Below are positions 37,476 through 46,643 of a stretch of DNA of 64,000 nt, piece after piece. The stretch is from Alcanivorax sp. 24. Its GTDB lineage: Bacteria > Pseudomonadota > Gammaproteobacteria > Pseudomonadales > Alcanivoracaceae. Location: the NCBI RefSeq assembly GCF_004360225.1, contig NZ_SNUA01000003.1, forward strand, positions 310,001-374,000. The letters run 5' to 3'. Position 1 is the first letter of the stretch. Each line of letters begins with the position of its first letter. The notes under the pieces were generated by a model. It worked only from the letters and a program-made list of their open reading frames with translations, was not told where the DNA came from and did no database searches. A program made the position numbers and the translations under genes.

Positions 37476-38089
37476 CAGTCCAGCTTTGATCCTGGAACGC
37501 CGGAATGAAAGCGGAAGGCCTCATCCGGCTCCTCGATCAGTTCCTCTTCCTTCTCCTTAAAGAACGCCACCCGGTCCTCGATGTCCGTGTCGCTGTAGCG
37601 GCGGGCGAGGTCAAGGTAATCCTCGAAATGGCGGGATTCGCTTTTCAGCAGGTAGCGGTAGTAACGGCCCAGCTCCTCGTCCACATGGGGAGCCAGCGCG
37701 GCGAACCGTTCGCAGGAACGGGCTTCGATCAGGGCACCGATGATCAGCGTATCCACCAGCCGGCCCGGCTCGCTGGTGCGCACATGACAGCGTAGCCCCT
37801 GGGCATAGCGTGACGGTGACAGGTGGTCGTACCGCACGCCGCGCTCGCGCATCAGTTTCACCACCTGTTCAAAATGCAGCAATTCTTCCCTGGCCAACTG
37901 GCTCAAAGTATCCAGCAGTTCCGGCCGGTCCACGTAGCGGAACATCAGATTGAGGGCCGTTGAGGCAGCCTTCTTCTCACAATGGGCATGGTCGATCAGC
38001 AGCAGATCGGGGTTTTCCAGCGCCCAGTCGATCCAGGCCCGGGGCGTGGCACACGGCAAAAAGGCTTGCAGGGCGGATATGTCGGTCAT
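37475..38089 (-). CDS. miaE: tRNA-(ms2io6A37) hydroxylase
   Basis: Diiron monooxygenase that hydroxylates the isopentenyl side chain of ms2i6A37 in tRNAs reading UNN codons. Ferritin-like four-helix bundle with paired Glu/His ligands: IDHAHCEKKAASTAL, REELLHFEQVV, GALIEARSCERFAAL and KSESRHFEDYLDLA. 204 residues from ATG 38089, which has GAGGAAG upstream, not from 38143. It is convergent with lpxH and divergent from the acyltransferase gene. Its promoter region is occupied by a heptad-armed element. Confidence 0.94.
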   Translation of the reverse strand: MTDISALQAFLPCATPRAWIDWALENPDLLLIDHAHCEKKAASTALNLMFRYVDRPELLDTLSQLAREELLHFEQVVKLMRERGVRYDHLSPSRYAQGLRCHVRTSEPGRLVDTLIIGALIEARSCERFAALAPHVDEELGRYYRYLLKSESRHFEDYLDLARRYSDTDIEDRVAFFKEKEEELIEEPDEAFRFHSGVPGSKLD

Positions 38090-38141
38090 GGCTTCCTCGT
38101 TTGGTCCGGCGGCGATTATAGCGGCCCGCCGGCGGGCAAGC

Positions 38142-38310
38142 ACGCCGGACGCCGGACGCCGGACGCCGGACGCCGGACGCCGGACGCCGGACGCCGATAA
38201 TGAAAAGCCCGACCCTTCGCCCTGGCAAGCCTTGAAAACGCTTATTTATGTCCGCAATGCTCCAAGATGCGATGTTCTAAAGTGTCTGGCATCTGGCGTC
38301 CAGCGTCCGG
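38142..38310. repeat. Heptad-armed element 4 (ACGCCGG array, shared core, inverted heptads)
   Basis: Seven exact ACGCCGG units plus one ending in A (38142-38197), an 86-bp core (38197-38282), then inverted heptads TGTCTGG, CATCTGG, CGTCCAG, CGTCCGG (38283-38310). Core and right heptads match 27762-27875: the blocks CTGGCAAGC, AAAACGCTTAT, TCCGCAATG and AAGATGCGATGTTCTAAAG are shared. It occupies most of the divergent miaE/acyltransferase gap. Confidence 0.85.
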
Positions 38311-38362
38311 CGCTTCCTTTCCCCTCTGGCGTCCCGCGCCCAGCGCCGTATACTTGCCTGCC

Positions 38363-39265
38363 ATGGGACGTCGAACCAATCCACGCATACAAAAACTGAA
38401 AGGGAATCTGGTGGTGGCCGGATTGCGCCTGCTCGGCCTGTTGCCTTTCGGGCTGAACCGGGCTCTCGCCACCGCCGTGGGCCGCCTGCTCGCGGCCCTG
38501 CCCACCGAGGCCCGGCGCGTCACCCGGATCAATTTATCGTTGTGCCTGCCGAATCAGCCGGACCCGGATCAACTGGTCAGGGATTCCCTGGTGGAAACGG
38601 TGAAAAACACCTTCGAAATCGCCCTGTTCTGGCGCCGCCCGGAGGAAGGCCTGGAGCGGGTGGTGTCCGTGGATGGCGATGGCCCGCTGCGCGAAGCAGT
38701 GGACGCTGGTCAGCCGGTGCTGATCCTGGCACCGCATATCGGCTGCTGGGAAGTGCTGAATTTCTGGCTGGCACGGGACTTTCCGCTGCATGTGATGTTC
38801 GCCCCTTCCGGCATGGCCGAGGTGGATGATCTGATCAAAAAAGGCCGCGAGCACTTCGGCTCCACCATGTACCCGGCCAGCGCCCGCGGCGTCGCCGGTC
38901 TGGTGCGAGCCATGCGCAAGGGGGCGATGACCGCGATTCTGCCGGATCAGGTGGCGGATCGCCGCAGTGGCCGGTTCGCTCCGTTTTTTGGCCAACCCGC
39001 CTACACCGGCACCCTCAGTTGCAAACTGGTGCAACAAACCGGCGCCCGGGTGTTCATGGCCTGGGCCTGCCGTCTGCCCGGCACCGGCGGTTTCGAAATC
39101 CGTGTGCGCCCGGCCCACCAGGACATTCACGACGGCGATCTGGATCACGCGCTGAAGGCCATGAACCAGTCCATCGAAGCGCTGATTCTGGAGGAACCAT
39201 CCCAGTATCTATGGAGCTACAAGCGCTTTCGCCGCCAACCTCCTGGCGGTACGCTGCCGTACTAG
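38363..39265 (+). CDS. Lipid A biosynthesis acyltransferase (LpxL/HtrB family)
   Basis: Inner-membrane enzyme adding a secondary acyl chain to lipid A from acyl-ACP. An N-terminal hydrophobic anchor (LVVAGLRLLGLLPFGLNRAL) precedes the HX4E catalytic motif (H125, E130 in APHIGCWE). Further LpxL-type motifs are ILPDQVADRRSGRFAPFFGQPAYTGTL and the C-terminal QYLWSYKRFRRQP. The 300 residues fit the family; lauroyl versus myristoyl specificity cannot be told. TATACT lies 8 nt before the ATG. Its TAG stop is the first part of a palindromic repeat element. Confidence 0.92.
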   Translation: MGRRTNPRIQKLKGNLVVAGLRLLGLLPFGLNRALATAVGRLLAALPTEARRVTRINLSLCLPNQPDPDQLVRDSLVETVKNTFEIALFWRRPEEGLERVVSVDGDGPLREAVDAGQPVLILAPHIGCWEVLNFWLARDFPLHVMFAPSGMAEVDDLIKKGREHFGSTMYPASARGVAGLVRAMRKGAMTAILPDQVADRRSGRFAPFFGQPAYTGTLSCKLVQQTGARVFMAWACRLPGTGGFEIRVRPAHQDIHDGDLDHALKAMNQSIEALILEEPSQYLWSYKRFRRQPPGGTLPY

Positions 39266-39389
39266 GGAACCTCTGAAAATGTCATGCCGGACTCGATCCG
39301 GCATCTCCCTCTACCACGCCATACGCCCTGCGGAGGGAGTTCCCGGGTCAAGCCCGGGATGACGGGGTGTTTTGCAGAGGCACCCTAGT
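39261..39389. repeat. Palindromic element supplying stop codons to both flanking genes
   Basis: Outer ends ACTAGGG...CCTCTG (39261-39275) and CAGAGG...CCCTAGT (39375-39389) are inverted repeats. Inside are GTCATGCCGG-CTCGAT-CCGGCAT on the left and TCCCGGG-TCAAG-CCCGGGA-TGAC on the right. The TAG stop of the upstream acyltransferase (39263-39265) and the TAG stop of the convergent TetR gene (39385-39387) both lie in these ends. A one-sided copy of the interior is at 28513-28580. Confidence 0.72.
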
Positions 39390-39966
39390 TTTTCGCCCCC
39401 ACCTCCAGCGCCGCTTGCGACGCCGCCCGTCGCAACCCGCGAGCCAGATCGGCATCGTCAGTAGCGCGCGACAGCACCAGCGCCCCCACCAACGTGGACA
39501 GTACCGCCATCGCCTGCTGTTGGCGCTGCTCTTCGTAATCGCCAGCGCATAATCCGGCCACGAAATCCAGGAAGGTCCGCAAATTATCGGTAAACGCTGC
39601 TTTCAGTGCCTCCGGCTGGCGGGCCGCGTCCACCGCCAGCGCCGCCAGTGCGCAGCCGTCTTCCGGGTGTTGCTGGTGATAGCGCGACAGATAATCACCG
39701 ACAAGATTTCGCAAAGCCTCTTGCCGAGGCTGCTCCGCCAACGGACGCCAGCGTTCCAGATTGTACCGCTGAGCCCGGTTCAAGGCCTGCACGGCCAGAT
39801 CCAGCTTTGACTCGAACTGCCCGTAGAATCCGCCCCGGGTCAGCCCCGCCGCCTTCATCAGGTCGTTCAGGCCAACACCGTCAAACCCTTTCTCGCGGAA
39901 CAATTGCCCCGCCGTTTCGATGACCCGCTCACGGTTCTCTTCGGCCTGAGCCCGGGTGACCCTCAT
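39385..39966 (-). CDS. TetR-family repressor
   Basis: 193 residues. The N-terminal helix-turn-helix reads RVIETAGQLFREKGFDGVGLNDLMKAAGLTRGGFYGQFESKLDLA; the C-terminal ligand domain is of the TetR_C type seen with alcohol- or aldehyde-stress regulators (DGCALAALAVDAARQPE). ATG 39966 follows AAGGAGG at 7 nt. It is divergent from an alpha/beta-hydrolase and MFS pump operon, and the intergenic region contains a long palindrome, so it probably represses those genes and itself. Confidence 0.9.
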   Translation of the reverse strand: MRVTRAQAEENRERVIETAGQLFREKGFDGVGLNDLMKAAGLTRGGFYGQFESKLDLAVQALNRAQRYNLERWRPLAEQPRQEALRNLVGDYLSRYHQQHPEDGCALAALAVDAARQPEALKAAFTDNLRTFLDFVAGLCAGDYEEQRQQQAMAVLSTLVGALVLSRATDDADLARGLRRAASQAALEVGAKN

Positions 39967-40032
39967 GATCCATCCTCCTTGCCACGGAGCGAAAATCGCC
40001 CCGGCCATCAGTTTGAAAGTGCTTGACGAATT

Positions 40033-40078
40033 TTAAATGATGAGTGACATTTATTCAAACATGTTAGTCATCATTTAA
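40033..40078. promoter_or_regulatory. Probable TetR operator in the divergent promoter region
   Basis: Inverted repeat of 18-bp arms, TTAAATGATGAGTGACAT (40033-40050) and ATGTTAGTCATCATTTAA (40061-40078), 16 of 18 positions paired. A TTGACG -35 candidate lies at 40023-40028. It is located between the TetR gene and its divergent operon. Confidence 0.7.
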
Positions 40079-40115
40079 CCGGCTCGCCACGCCGAGCCCT
40101 CTTCGAGGAGGTCCC

Positions 40116-40946
40116 ATGCCCACTCCACAACAGCCAAAGTCCATACCACCGGCCCTCATCAGCGCATTCGCGGTGCCGGAGCGTCCGCCCTTGATGCCCC
40201 ATGAACAGGAACGGCTCGACGGCGGCGAAAAAAAAGTTCACTCCACCGCCATGGGCACCCTGGTGAGCTGGACCTTCGGCGTCGGCCCCCGGGTGGTTCT
40301 GGTGCACGGTTGGAGCAGCCGCGCCGCGCACATGCTGGGCTTCGTCGATCCGCTGCTCGCCGCCGGATACAGTGTCTCGCTGTTCGACGGGCCGGCCCAT
40401 GGCGACGCCAGTGGTGACCGGGCCAGCGTGGTGCATATGGGCGAAGCGCTGCTGGCACTGACCCGGGAATGGGCACCCGTGCATGGTGTACTCGCCCATT
40501 CAGTAGGCTCCGCCGCCGCCCTGTGGGCGTTTCATCGTGGATTGAACGTTCACGCCAGTGTCCACCTGGGCGGCCCTGTCTCGTTGTCGGCCATGGTGCG
40601 GCGACTGGCCACCGGCTTGGGGCTGGATCAGGCGAGTACCGCCGCTTTCGAAAAATGGGTGGAGGACTTCATCGGTCACCCGTTGACGGCGTTGGATCTT
40701 GAGGCCTTGAAGGATGGCCTGCGTCACCCCGGATTGATCGTGCATGATCCGGAAGATGACACGGTGCCGTTCAGCGCCGCCGACACCCTGCATCGAAACT
40801 GGCCGCAATCCGAACTGATCCGCGCCGACCGGCTGGGGCACCGGCGTCTGCTGCGGGATCCGGCGATGATTAGGCTTTGCAGCGACTTCATCGCCACCGC
40901 CGGCTTCCGGGAAATGGCGCGGGTGAACACGGGAGCTGAAGCGTGA
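40116..40946 (+). CDS. Alpha/beta-fold hydrolase
   Basis: 276 residues. Alpha/beta-hydrolase features: VVLVHGWSSRAAHMLGF (oxyanion HGW), FDGPAHGDASGD, the nucleophile elbow AHSVGSAAAL (Ser in HSVGS), a late acid in VHDPEDDTVPF, and His in RLGHRRLL. The substrate is unknown. Start ATG 40116 follows GAGGAGG. It overlaps the MFS pump gene by 4 nt, so hydrolase and exporter are co-expressed under the divergent TetR. Confidence 0.88.
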   Translation: MPTPQQPKSIPPALISAFAVPERPPLMPHEQERLDGGEKKVHSTAMGTLVSWTFGVGPRVVLVHGWSSRAAHMLGFVDPLLAAGYSVSLFDGPAHGDASGDRASVVHMGEALLALTREWAPVHGVLAHSVGSAAALWAFHRGLNVHASVHLGGPVSLSAMVRRLATGLGLDQASTAAFEKWVEDFIGHPLTALDLEALKDGLRHPGLIVHDPEDDTVPFSAADTLHRNWPQSELIRADRLGHRRLLRDPAMIRLCSDFIATAGFREMARVNTGAEA

Positions 40947-42175
40947 CCGGCCCGATATCCGAGGATGGAAACCCTCTCGCCCCTGCTCTGGAAGTTACTC
41001 GAGAATTCAGTGGTAACTTATTGATATTACTTGCTGGCCTTGCGGCCATCGGCACTCTTTCCACCAATATTATTCTGCCTTCCTTTACCTCCATGGCCAC
41101 CGACATCGGCGTGCCGGCTCGGGATCTGGGGCTGCTGTTGTCGAGTTTTTTTGCCGCTTTCGCCATCGGCCAGCTATTGGTCGGCCCGTTATCTGATCGA
41201 TACGGCCGCCGCCCTCTGGTGGTATTGGGGTTGGCGATATTCATCGCAGGCAGCCTCTGGTGCAGCCGGGCTGATAATATGAACGGATTGATCGTGGGCC
41301 GGGTGATTCAGGCCCTCGGAGTATGCGCGGCCTCGGTTCTGTCCCGCGCCATCGCCCGAGATTTGTTTGACGGTGAAGTTCTGACCCGCGCCCTGGCGTT
41401 AACCATGGTGGCGATGGCCGCGGCCCCCGGCTTCTCGCCGTTGCTGGGCGGCGCTCTGGAGCAGGCTCTGGGCTGGCGTGCCAACTTCCTGATGGTGGCC
41501 GTGCTTGGCGCCGTCCTGATCCCTCTTTATTTGTCAGGCGCCGGTGAAACCCTGCCACCGTCTCACCGCAACCGCAAAGCGCTGACCGCCGCCGCGCCGG
41601 GTTACCTGCGCCTGCTGTTCGATCCGCGGTTTCTGCTGCCCGCCCTCGCGGTGAGCCTGGTGATCGGAGGCCTGTACGGTTTCTTCGCCGCGGCCCCCGC
41701 GATTCTGATGGGGCACCTCGGGCTCAGTGCCTTGCAATTGGGGTGGTTCTTCGCCGCCACCGTGTTCGTGGTGTTTGCCGCGGGTTTCCTGGCCCCTCGT
41801 TTCGCCCGGCGATTCGGCACCGTTCCGATGGGGCTGGCGGGCATTCTCATCGCCCTGATCGGCGGTCTCGCTCTGCTGCCCAACCTTGCCGGGGGTCTAG
41901 TTCCGTTCTCCCTGGCAATCGCCGTCTTTCTGTTCGGCATGGGGTTGATCAATCCACTCGGCACCGCCCTTACCCTGCATCCCTTCCCCGACCGGGCCGG
42001 ACTGGCTTCGGCGTTACTCGGCTGTCTGCAAATGAGTTGCGCGGCGGCGATAACAGCACTCACCTCGGCACTGCCGTTGCCGCCGGTAACGGCTCTGGGG
42101 ACGATTCTGGCCTCTGTCTCGGCGCTGGCTCTGGCGGCGTTTCTACTGTACCGGAATCGAGTGACAGCCAGTTAA
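40943..42175 (+). CDS. MFS multidrug transporter (Bcr/CflA type, 12 spans)
   Basis: 410 residues starting with GTG at 40943 inside the hydrolase stop. Span 1 (LLILLAGLAAIGTLSTNIILPSF) is followed by the MFS loop motif LVGPLSDRYGRRPLV, then RVIQALGVCAASVLSRAIARDLF (motif C region) and further spans to the C-terminus. The family exports drugs and sulfonamide-like or small metabolites. Coupling to a hydrolase and a TetR repressor suggests an inducible detoxification unit. Confidence 0.9.
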   Translation: MTGPISEDGNPLAPALEVTREFSGNLLILLAGLAAIGTLSTNIILPSFTSMATDIGVPARDLGLLLSSFFAAFAIGQLLVGPLSDRYGRRPLVVLGLAIFIAGSLWCSRADNMNGLIVGRVIQALGVCAASVLSRAIARDLFDGEVLTRALALTMVAMAAAPGFSPLLGGALEQALGWRANFLMVAVLGAVLIPLYLSGAGETLPPSHRNRKALTAAAPGYLRLLFDPRFLLPALAVSLVIGGLYGFFAAAPAILMGHLGLSALQLGWFFAATVFVVFAAGFLAPRFARRFGTVPMGLAGILIALIGGLALLPNLAGGLVPFSLAIAVFLFGMGLINPLGTALTLHPFPDRAGLASALLGCLQMSCAAAITALTSALPLPPVTALGTILASVSALALAAFLLYRNRVTAS

Positions 42176-42202
42176 TTCAGGACACGATGCGCCTGCATGC
42201 CG

Positions 42203-42271
42203 ATTCGCTGCCAAGGCAGCTTCCCACAGGGGGCCACGGAGCCGCTGTGGGAAGCTGCCTTGGCAGTGAAT
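42203..42271. repeat. REP-like inverted pair, copy 4
   Basis: Arms 42203-42229 and 42245-42271, 26 of 27 positions paired. Arm core GCTGCCAAGGCAGC. It lies between the MFS gene and the acnB promoter. Confidence 0.87.
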
Positions 42272-42358
42272 GGGTTTTTGACTTTGATCCGGCCTCCGAG
42301 CCGCGCTTCCAGTGATTACGAACATTCATACCATGAATGGCCACAGGCCCCGTTTGGC

Positions 42359-42387
42359 TTAACAGATGATGGGGTTTCCGCTATACT
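42359..42387 (+). promoter_or_regulatory. Sigma-70 promoter of acnB
   Basis: TTAACA (42359-42364), 17-nt spacer, TATACT (42382-42387), about 84 nt upstream of the acnB GTG. Confidence 0.72.
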
Positions 42388-42470
42388 CCGCCCGCAATTC
42401 CGACCCCCAGAGACACCCTAACCAGCTGATTTTCAAAAGAAATTGGCCAAGACGAAACGAGGGATACGCT

Positions 42471-45071
42471 GTGCTAGACGCCTATCGCAAACATGTCGAA
42501 GAGCGCGCCGCCGAAGGTGTGCCGCCCAAGCCGCTGAACGAGCAGCAAGTTGCCGAACTGGTTGAACTGCTGAAAACCCCGCCGGCCGGCGAAGAGGAGT
42601 TCATTCAGGATCTGTTCGTCAACCGCGTTCCGCCGGGCGTGGACCAGGCCGCATACGTCAAGGCCGCGTTCCTGACCGCGATCATCAAAGGCGAAGCCAG
42701 TTCCCCCCTGATCGACCGCAAGCGCGCCGTTCAACTGCTGGGTACCATGCAGGGCGGTTACAACGTCGCCACCCTGGTGGAAGCGCTGGACGACGCCGAA
42801 CTGGCGGAAATCGCCGCCAACGAACTCAAGCACACCCTGCTGGTGTTCGATGCCTTCCACGACGTGGAAGACAAAATGAAAGCCGGCAACGCCAAAGCCA
42901 AGGAAGTGATCGAGTCCTGGGCCGAAGGCGAATGGTTCACCAAGCGCCCGGACCTGGCGGAGAAAATGTCTCTGACCGTCTTCAAGGTCACCGGTGAAAC
43001 CAACACCGACGACCTGTCCCCGGCCCAGGACGCCTGGAGCCGCCCGGACATCCCGCTGCACGGCAACGCCATGCTGAAGAATGCCCGTGAAGGCATCTTC
43101 CCGGAAAAAGACGGCGAAATCGGTCCGCTCAAGCAAATGGAAGAACTGAAGGCCAAAGGCCTGCCGGTTGCTTACGTGGGCGATGTGGTCGGTACCGGTT
43201 CCTCCCGTAAGTCCGCCACCAACTCCGTGCTGTGGCACTTCGGTGAAGACATCCCGTATGTGCCCAACAAGCGCGCTGGCGGCGTTTGCATCGGCGGCAA
43301 GATCGCTCCGATCTTCTTCAACACCATGGAAGATTCCGGTGCCCTGCCGTTTGAATGCGATGTTTCCAAAATGGAAACCGGCGACCAGATCGACGTCTAC
43401 CCGTTCGCGGGCAAGGTCGAGAAAAACGGCGAAGTGATCGCCGAGTTCGAACTGCGCTCCCAAGTGCTGCTGGACGAAGTACGCGCCGGTGGCCGTATCA
43501 ACCTGATCATCGGTCGTGGCCTGACCACCAAGGCTCGCGAAGCGCTCGGTCTGGCACCGTCCGAACTGTTCCGTAAACCGGAGCAACCCGGTGATTCCGA
43601 CAAGGGTTACACCCTGGCCCAGAAGATGGTCGGCAAGGCCTGTGGCATGGAAGGCGTGCGCGCCGGCATGTACTGCGAGCCGAAGATGACCACCGTGGGC
43701 TCCCAGGACACCACCGGTCCGATGACCCGTGACGAACTGAAAGACCTGGCCTGTCTGGGCTTCCAGGCGGACCTGGTGATGCAGTCCTTCTGTCATACCG
43801 CCGCTTACCCGAAACCGGTGGACGTGGAAACCCAGCACACCCTGCCCGACTTCATCATGAACCGTGGCGGTGTGTCTCTGCGTCCGGGCGACGGCATCAT
43901 CCACTCCTGGCTGAACCGCATGCTGCTGCCCGACACCGTGGGCACCGGCGGTGACTCCCACACCCGTTTCCCCATGGGCATTTCTTTCCCGGCCGGTTCC
44001 GGTCTGGTGGCGTTCGCCGCCGCCACCGGGGTTATGCCGCTGGACATGCCGGAATCGGTGCTGGTTCGCTTCAAGGGCAAGCGCCAGCCGGGCATCACCC
44101 TGCGTGACCTGGTCCACGCGATTCCGCTCCAGGCCATCAAGGAAGGTCACCTGACCGTTGCCAAAGCCGGCAAGGTCAACGTGTTCTCCGGCCGCATCCT
44201 GGAAATCGAAGGTCTGGAAGATCTCACCGTGGAACAGGCGTTCGAACTGTCCGACGCTTCCGCCGAGCGCTCCGCCGCGGGCTGTACCATCACCCTGTCC
44301 GAAGACAGCGTGACCGAGTACCTGAAGTCCAACATCACCATGCTCAAGTGGATGATCGCCAACGGTTACGGCGACGCCCGTACCATCGAGCGCCGTATCC
44401 AGGGCATGGAAGAGTGGTTGGCCAACCCGAGCCTGATGCGTGCCGACGCCGATGCTGAGTACCACACCGTCATCGAGATCGACATGGACCAGATCAAGGA
44501 GCCGGTACTGTGCTGCCCGAACGATCCGGACGACGCCAAGACCCTGTCCGACGTGGCCGGCGCCAAGATCGACGAAGTGTTCATCGGTTCCTGCATGACC
44601 AACATCGGTCACTTCCGCGCCGCCGGCAAGCTGCTGCAAAAAGTGGAAAGCGGCACCATGCCGACCCGTCTGTGGATCGCGCCGCCGACCAAGATGGATC
44701 AGCGCCAGCTCACCGAAGAGGGTTACTACAACATCTTCGGCAGCGCCGGTGCCCGCACCGAGATGCCGGGTTGCTCCCTGTGCATGGGGAACCAGGCCCG
44801 GATCGCGCCGAAGTCCACCGCGGTGTCCACCTCCACCCGGAACTTCCCCAACCGTCTGGGCCAAGGCGCCGATGTTTATCTGGCGTCCGCGGAACTGGCG
44901 GCGGTGGCTTCCATTCTGGGCAAGCTGCCGACCGTGGAGGAGTACATGGAATATGCGGATACCATCGATTCCATGTCCGATGAGATCTACCGCTACCTGA
45001 ACTTCGACCAGATGGACGAGTATCAGGAAGTGGCGGATACCGTGAAGATCCCGGTGGCGCAAGCCAGCTAA
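42471..45071 (+). CDS. acnB: Aconitate hydratase B
   Basis: TCA-cycle and methylcitrate-cycle aconitase; AcnB can also act as an iron-sensing RNA-binding protein. Starts with GTG 42471 after GAGGGA at 6 nt, giving [21 protein letters not shown], the AcnB N-terminus, and 866 residues (E. coli 865). The HEAT-like N-terminal domain ([19 protein letters not shown]) is followed by the swivel domain. The catalytic domains have [21 protein letters not shown] and the [4Fe-4S] cysteines in [10 protein letters not shown] and [13 protein letters not shown]. Codon use is very regular, as in highly expressed genes. Linked in function to the prp operon through 2-methylaconitate hydration. Confidence 0.98.
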   Translation: MLDAYRKHVEERAAEGVPPKPLNEQQVAELVELLKTPPAGEEEFIQDLFVNRVPPGVDQAAYVKAAFLTAIIKGEASSPLIDRKRAVQLLGTMQGGYNVATLVEALDDAELAEIAANELKHTLLVFDAFHDVEDKMKAGNAKAKEVIESWAEGEWFTKRPDLAEKMSLTVFKVTGETNTDDLSPAQDAWSRPDIPLHGNAMLKNAREGIFPEKDGEIGPLKQMEELKAKGLPVAYVGDVVGTGSSRKSATNSVLWHFGEDIPYVPNKRAGGVCIGGKIAPIFFNTMEDSGALPFECDVSKMETGDQIDVYPFAGKVEKNGEVIAEFELRSQVLLDEVRAGGRINLIIGRGLTTKAREALGLAPSELFRKPEQPGDSDKGYTLAQKMVGKACGMEGVRAGMYCEPKMTTVGSQDTTGPMTRDELKDLACLGFQADLVMQSFCHTAAYPKPVDVETQHTLPDFIMNRGGVSLRPGDGIIHSWLNRMLLPDTVGTGGDSHTRFPMGISFPAGSGLVAFAAATGVMPLDMPESVLVRFKGKRQPGITLRDLVHAIPLQAIKEGHLTVAKAGKVNVFSGRILEIEGLEDLTVEQAFELSDASAERSAAGCTITLSEDSVTEYLKSNITMLKWMIANGYGDARTIERRIQGMEEWLANPSLMRADADAEYHTVIEIDMDQIKEPVLCCPNDPDDAKTLSDVAGAKIDEVFIGSCMTNIGHFRAAGKLLQKVESGTMPTRLWIAPPTKMDQRQLTEEGYYNIFGSAGARTEMPGCSLCMGNQARIAPKSTAVSTSTRNFPNRLGQGADVYLASAELAAVASILGKLPTVEEYMEYADTIDSMSDEIYRYLNFDQMDEYQEVADTVKIPVAQAS

Positions 45072-45089
45072 AGGGAACCTTCCCGTTGT

Positions 45090-45122
45090 AAAAAAGCCCG
45101 GCCTTCGCGCCGGGCTTTTTTT
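45090..45122 (+). terminator. Intrinsic terminator of acnB
   Basis: AAAAAAGCCCGGC / GCCGGGCTTTTTTT stem with a CTTCGC loop, 18 nt after the acnB stop. Confidence 0.93.
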
Positions 45123-45249
45123 GTCCGCTCATAAAGTGTCCGCGGAAATTTACCTTGAAAACGGATTATTGCTCCCAGTGGCATCCCACCTTCAACGGAG
45201 TATGATGATTTTTTTGATCTTTTGAACGCTTGCGCCAGGAGCTTTTTTC

Positions 45250-46632
45250 TTGCCTGACAGTACATCGGGCCAACGCCGCCCGGACCAGGACGGCCTGCCC
45301 ACCGAGCAACGGCGCTGGGCCATGTTCGCCATCGTGGTCAGCGTCGGTCTGGCGGTGCTGGACAGCAACATCGTCAACGTGGCTCTGCCTTCCATTGCCC
45401 GGGATCTGGAGATCAGTCCGTCGCAATCGGTGTGGATCGTCAATGCCTATCTGCTCGCCGTCGCCACCACGCTGCTGCCGCTGTCCTCGCTCGGCGACAT
45501 CGTGGGTTACCGCCGGGTCTACCAGACCGGGCTGGCGGTGTTCACCATCGCTTCCCTGGTGTGCACGCTGGCGGATTCCCTGGTGACACTCACCGCCGCC
45601 CGCTTTTTTCAGGGGTTGGGAGCGGCCGGCGTCATGAGCGTCAACGCGGCTCTGGTCCGCTTTATCTATCCGTCACGTTTATTGGGCCGGGGCATCGGCC
45701 TGATCGCCATGGTGGTGGCGTTATCCTCGGCGGTCGGCCCCACGGTGGCCTCCGGCATTCTGTCGATGGGGTCCTGGTCCTGGCTGTTCGCGGTGAACAT
45801 CCCACTGGGCTGTCTGGCCTTCGTGCTGGCCCGCCACAATCTTCCCGAAACCGGACAGGCCCCACGCCGCTTCGACTGGGGCAGCGCGCTCCTCAATGCG
45901 CTGGGCATTGGCTTGCTGGTCATGGCGGTGGACAGCCTTGCCCACGGCATGGGCGGCACCCTGGCGGCCCTGGCGCTGGCCGCCTCGTTGGTGGTGATCG
46001 CCCTGCTGGTCCGCCGGCAGTTGTCCCAATCCTCACCGCTGTTGCCGGTGGATCTGCTGCGTATTCCGCCGTTTGCCCTGGCCATTGGTACCTCGTTTTG
46101 CGCCTTCACCAGTCAGATGGCGGCGTTCATCGCCCTGCCCTTTTATCTTCATGACATACTCGGTTACAGCGCGGTGGAAACCGGGCTACTGATGACCCCG
46201 TGGCCCGCGGCCGTGGCGGTCACCGCCCCCATCGCCGGACGGTTGGCGGATCGCTATCCGATTGGCGTGCTGTGTTCGATGGGGTTGCTGCTGAAAGTGG
46301 TGGGACTGGTGTTGCTGGCCTTACTGCCGGAGCAACCGCCGTTGCCGGCGCTGCTCGGCGCCATGGCGTTGTGCGGCATTGGTTTTGGACTGTTTCAGGC
46401 GCCCAACAACCGCGCCATGATCGGCTCCGCGCCGCGGGAGCGCAGCGGCGGCGCCGGTGGCATGCAGGGCACCACCCGTCTGATCGGGCAGACTCTGGGC
46501 GCGGCGCTCACGGCTTTGGTGTTCGGGCAATTGGCGCACGGCATTACCCCGGCATTGTTCATGGCCGCCACGTTCTCCGGTGTCGCCGCGATCATTAGTC
46601 TGTTTCGGATCCGCTACACGCCCAGGCCGTAA
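45250..46632 (+). CDS. MFS drug transporter, DHA2 family (14 spans)
   Basis: 460 residues. TTG start at 45250 with CAGGAG upstream. It has the DHA2 signature LDSNIVNVALPSIARDL in span 1, motif A as SSLGDIVGYRRVY, and motif C in ALSSAVGPTVASGILSMGSWSWLFAVNIPLG, the latter typical of QacA/EmrB-like proton-drug antiporters. The adjacent convergent TetR (stops 12 nt apart) could regulate it, although the operator found faces the thioesterase gene. Confidence 0.88.
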   Translation: MPDSTSGQRRPDQDGLPTEQRRWAMFAIVVSVGLAVLDSNIVNVALPSIARDLEISPSQSVWIVNAYLLAVATTLLPLSSLGDIVGYRRVYQTGLAVFTIASLVCTLADSLVTLTAARFFQGLGAAGVMSVNAALVRFIYPSRLLGRGIGLIAMVVALSSAVGPTVASGILSMGSWSWLFAVNIPLGCLAFVLARHNLPETGQAPRRFDWGSALLNALGIGLLVMAVDSLAHGMGGTLAALALAASLVVIALLVRRQLSQSSPLLPVDLLRIPPFALAIGTSFCAFTSQMAAFIALPFYLHDILGYSAVETGLLMTPWPAAVAVTAPIAGRLADRYPIGVLCSMGLLLKVVGLVLLALLPEQPPLPALLGAMALCGIGFGLFQAPNNRAMIGSAPRERSGGAGGMQGTTRLIGQTLGAALTALVFGQLAHGITPALFMAATFSGVAAIISLFRIRYTPRP

Positions 46633-46643
46633 TCACGAGCCAC

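Noticed and set aside
42474-45062. An 862-residue open frame antisense to acnB
   Set aside because: Shadow of a high-GC, highly biased gene. The translation is His/Gly/Gln-rich and lacks any domain.
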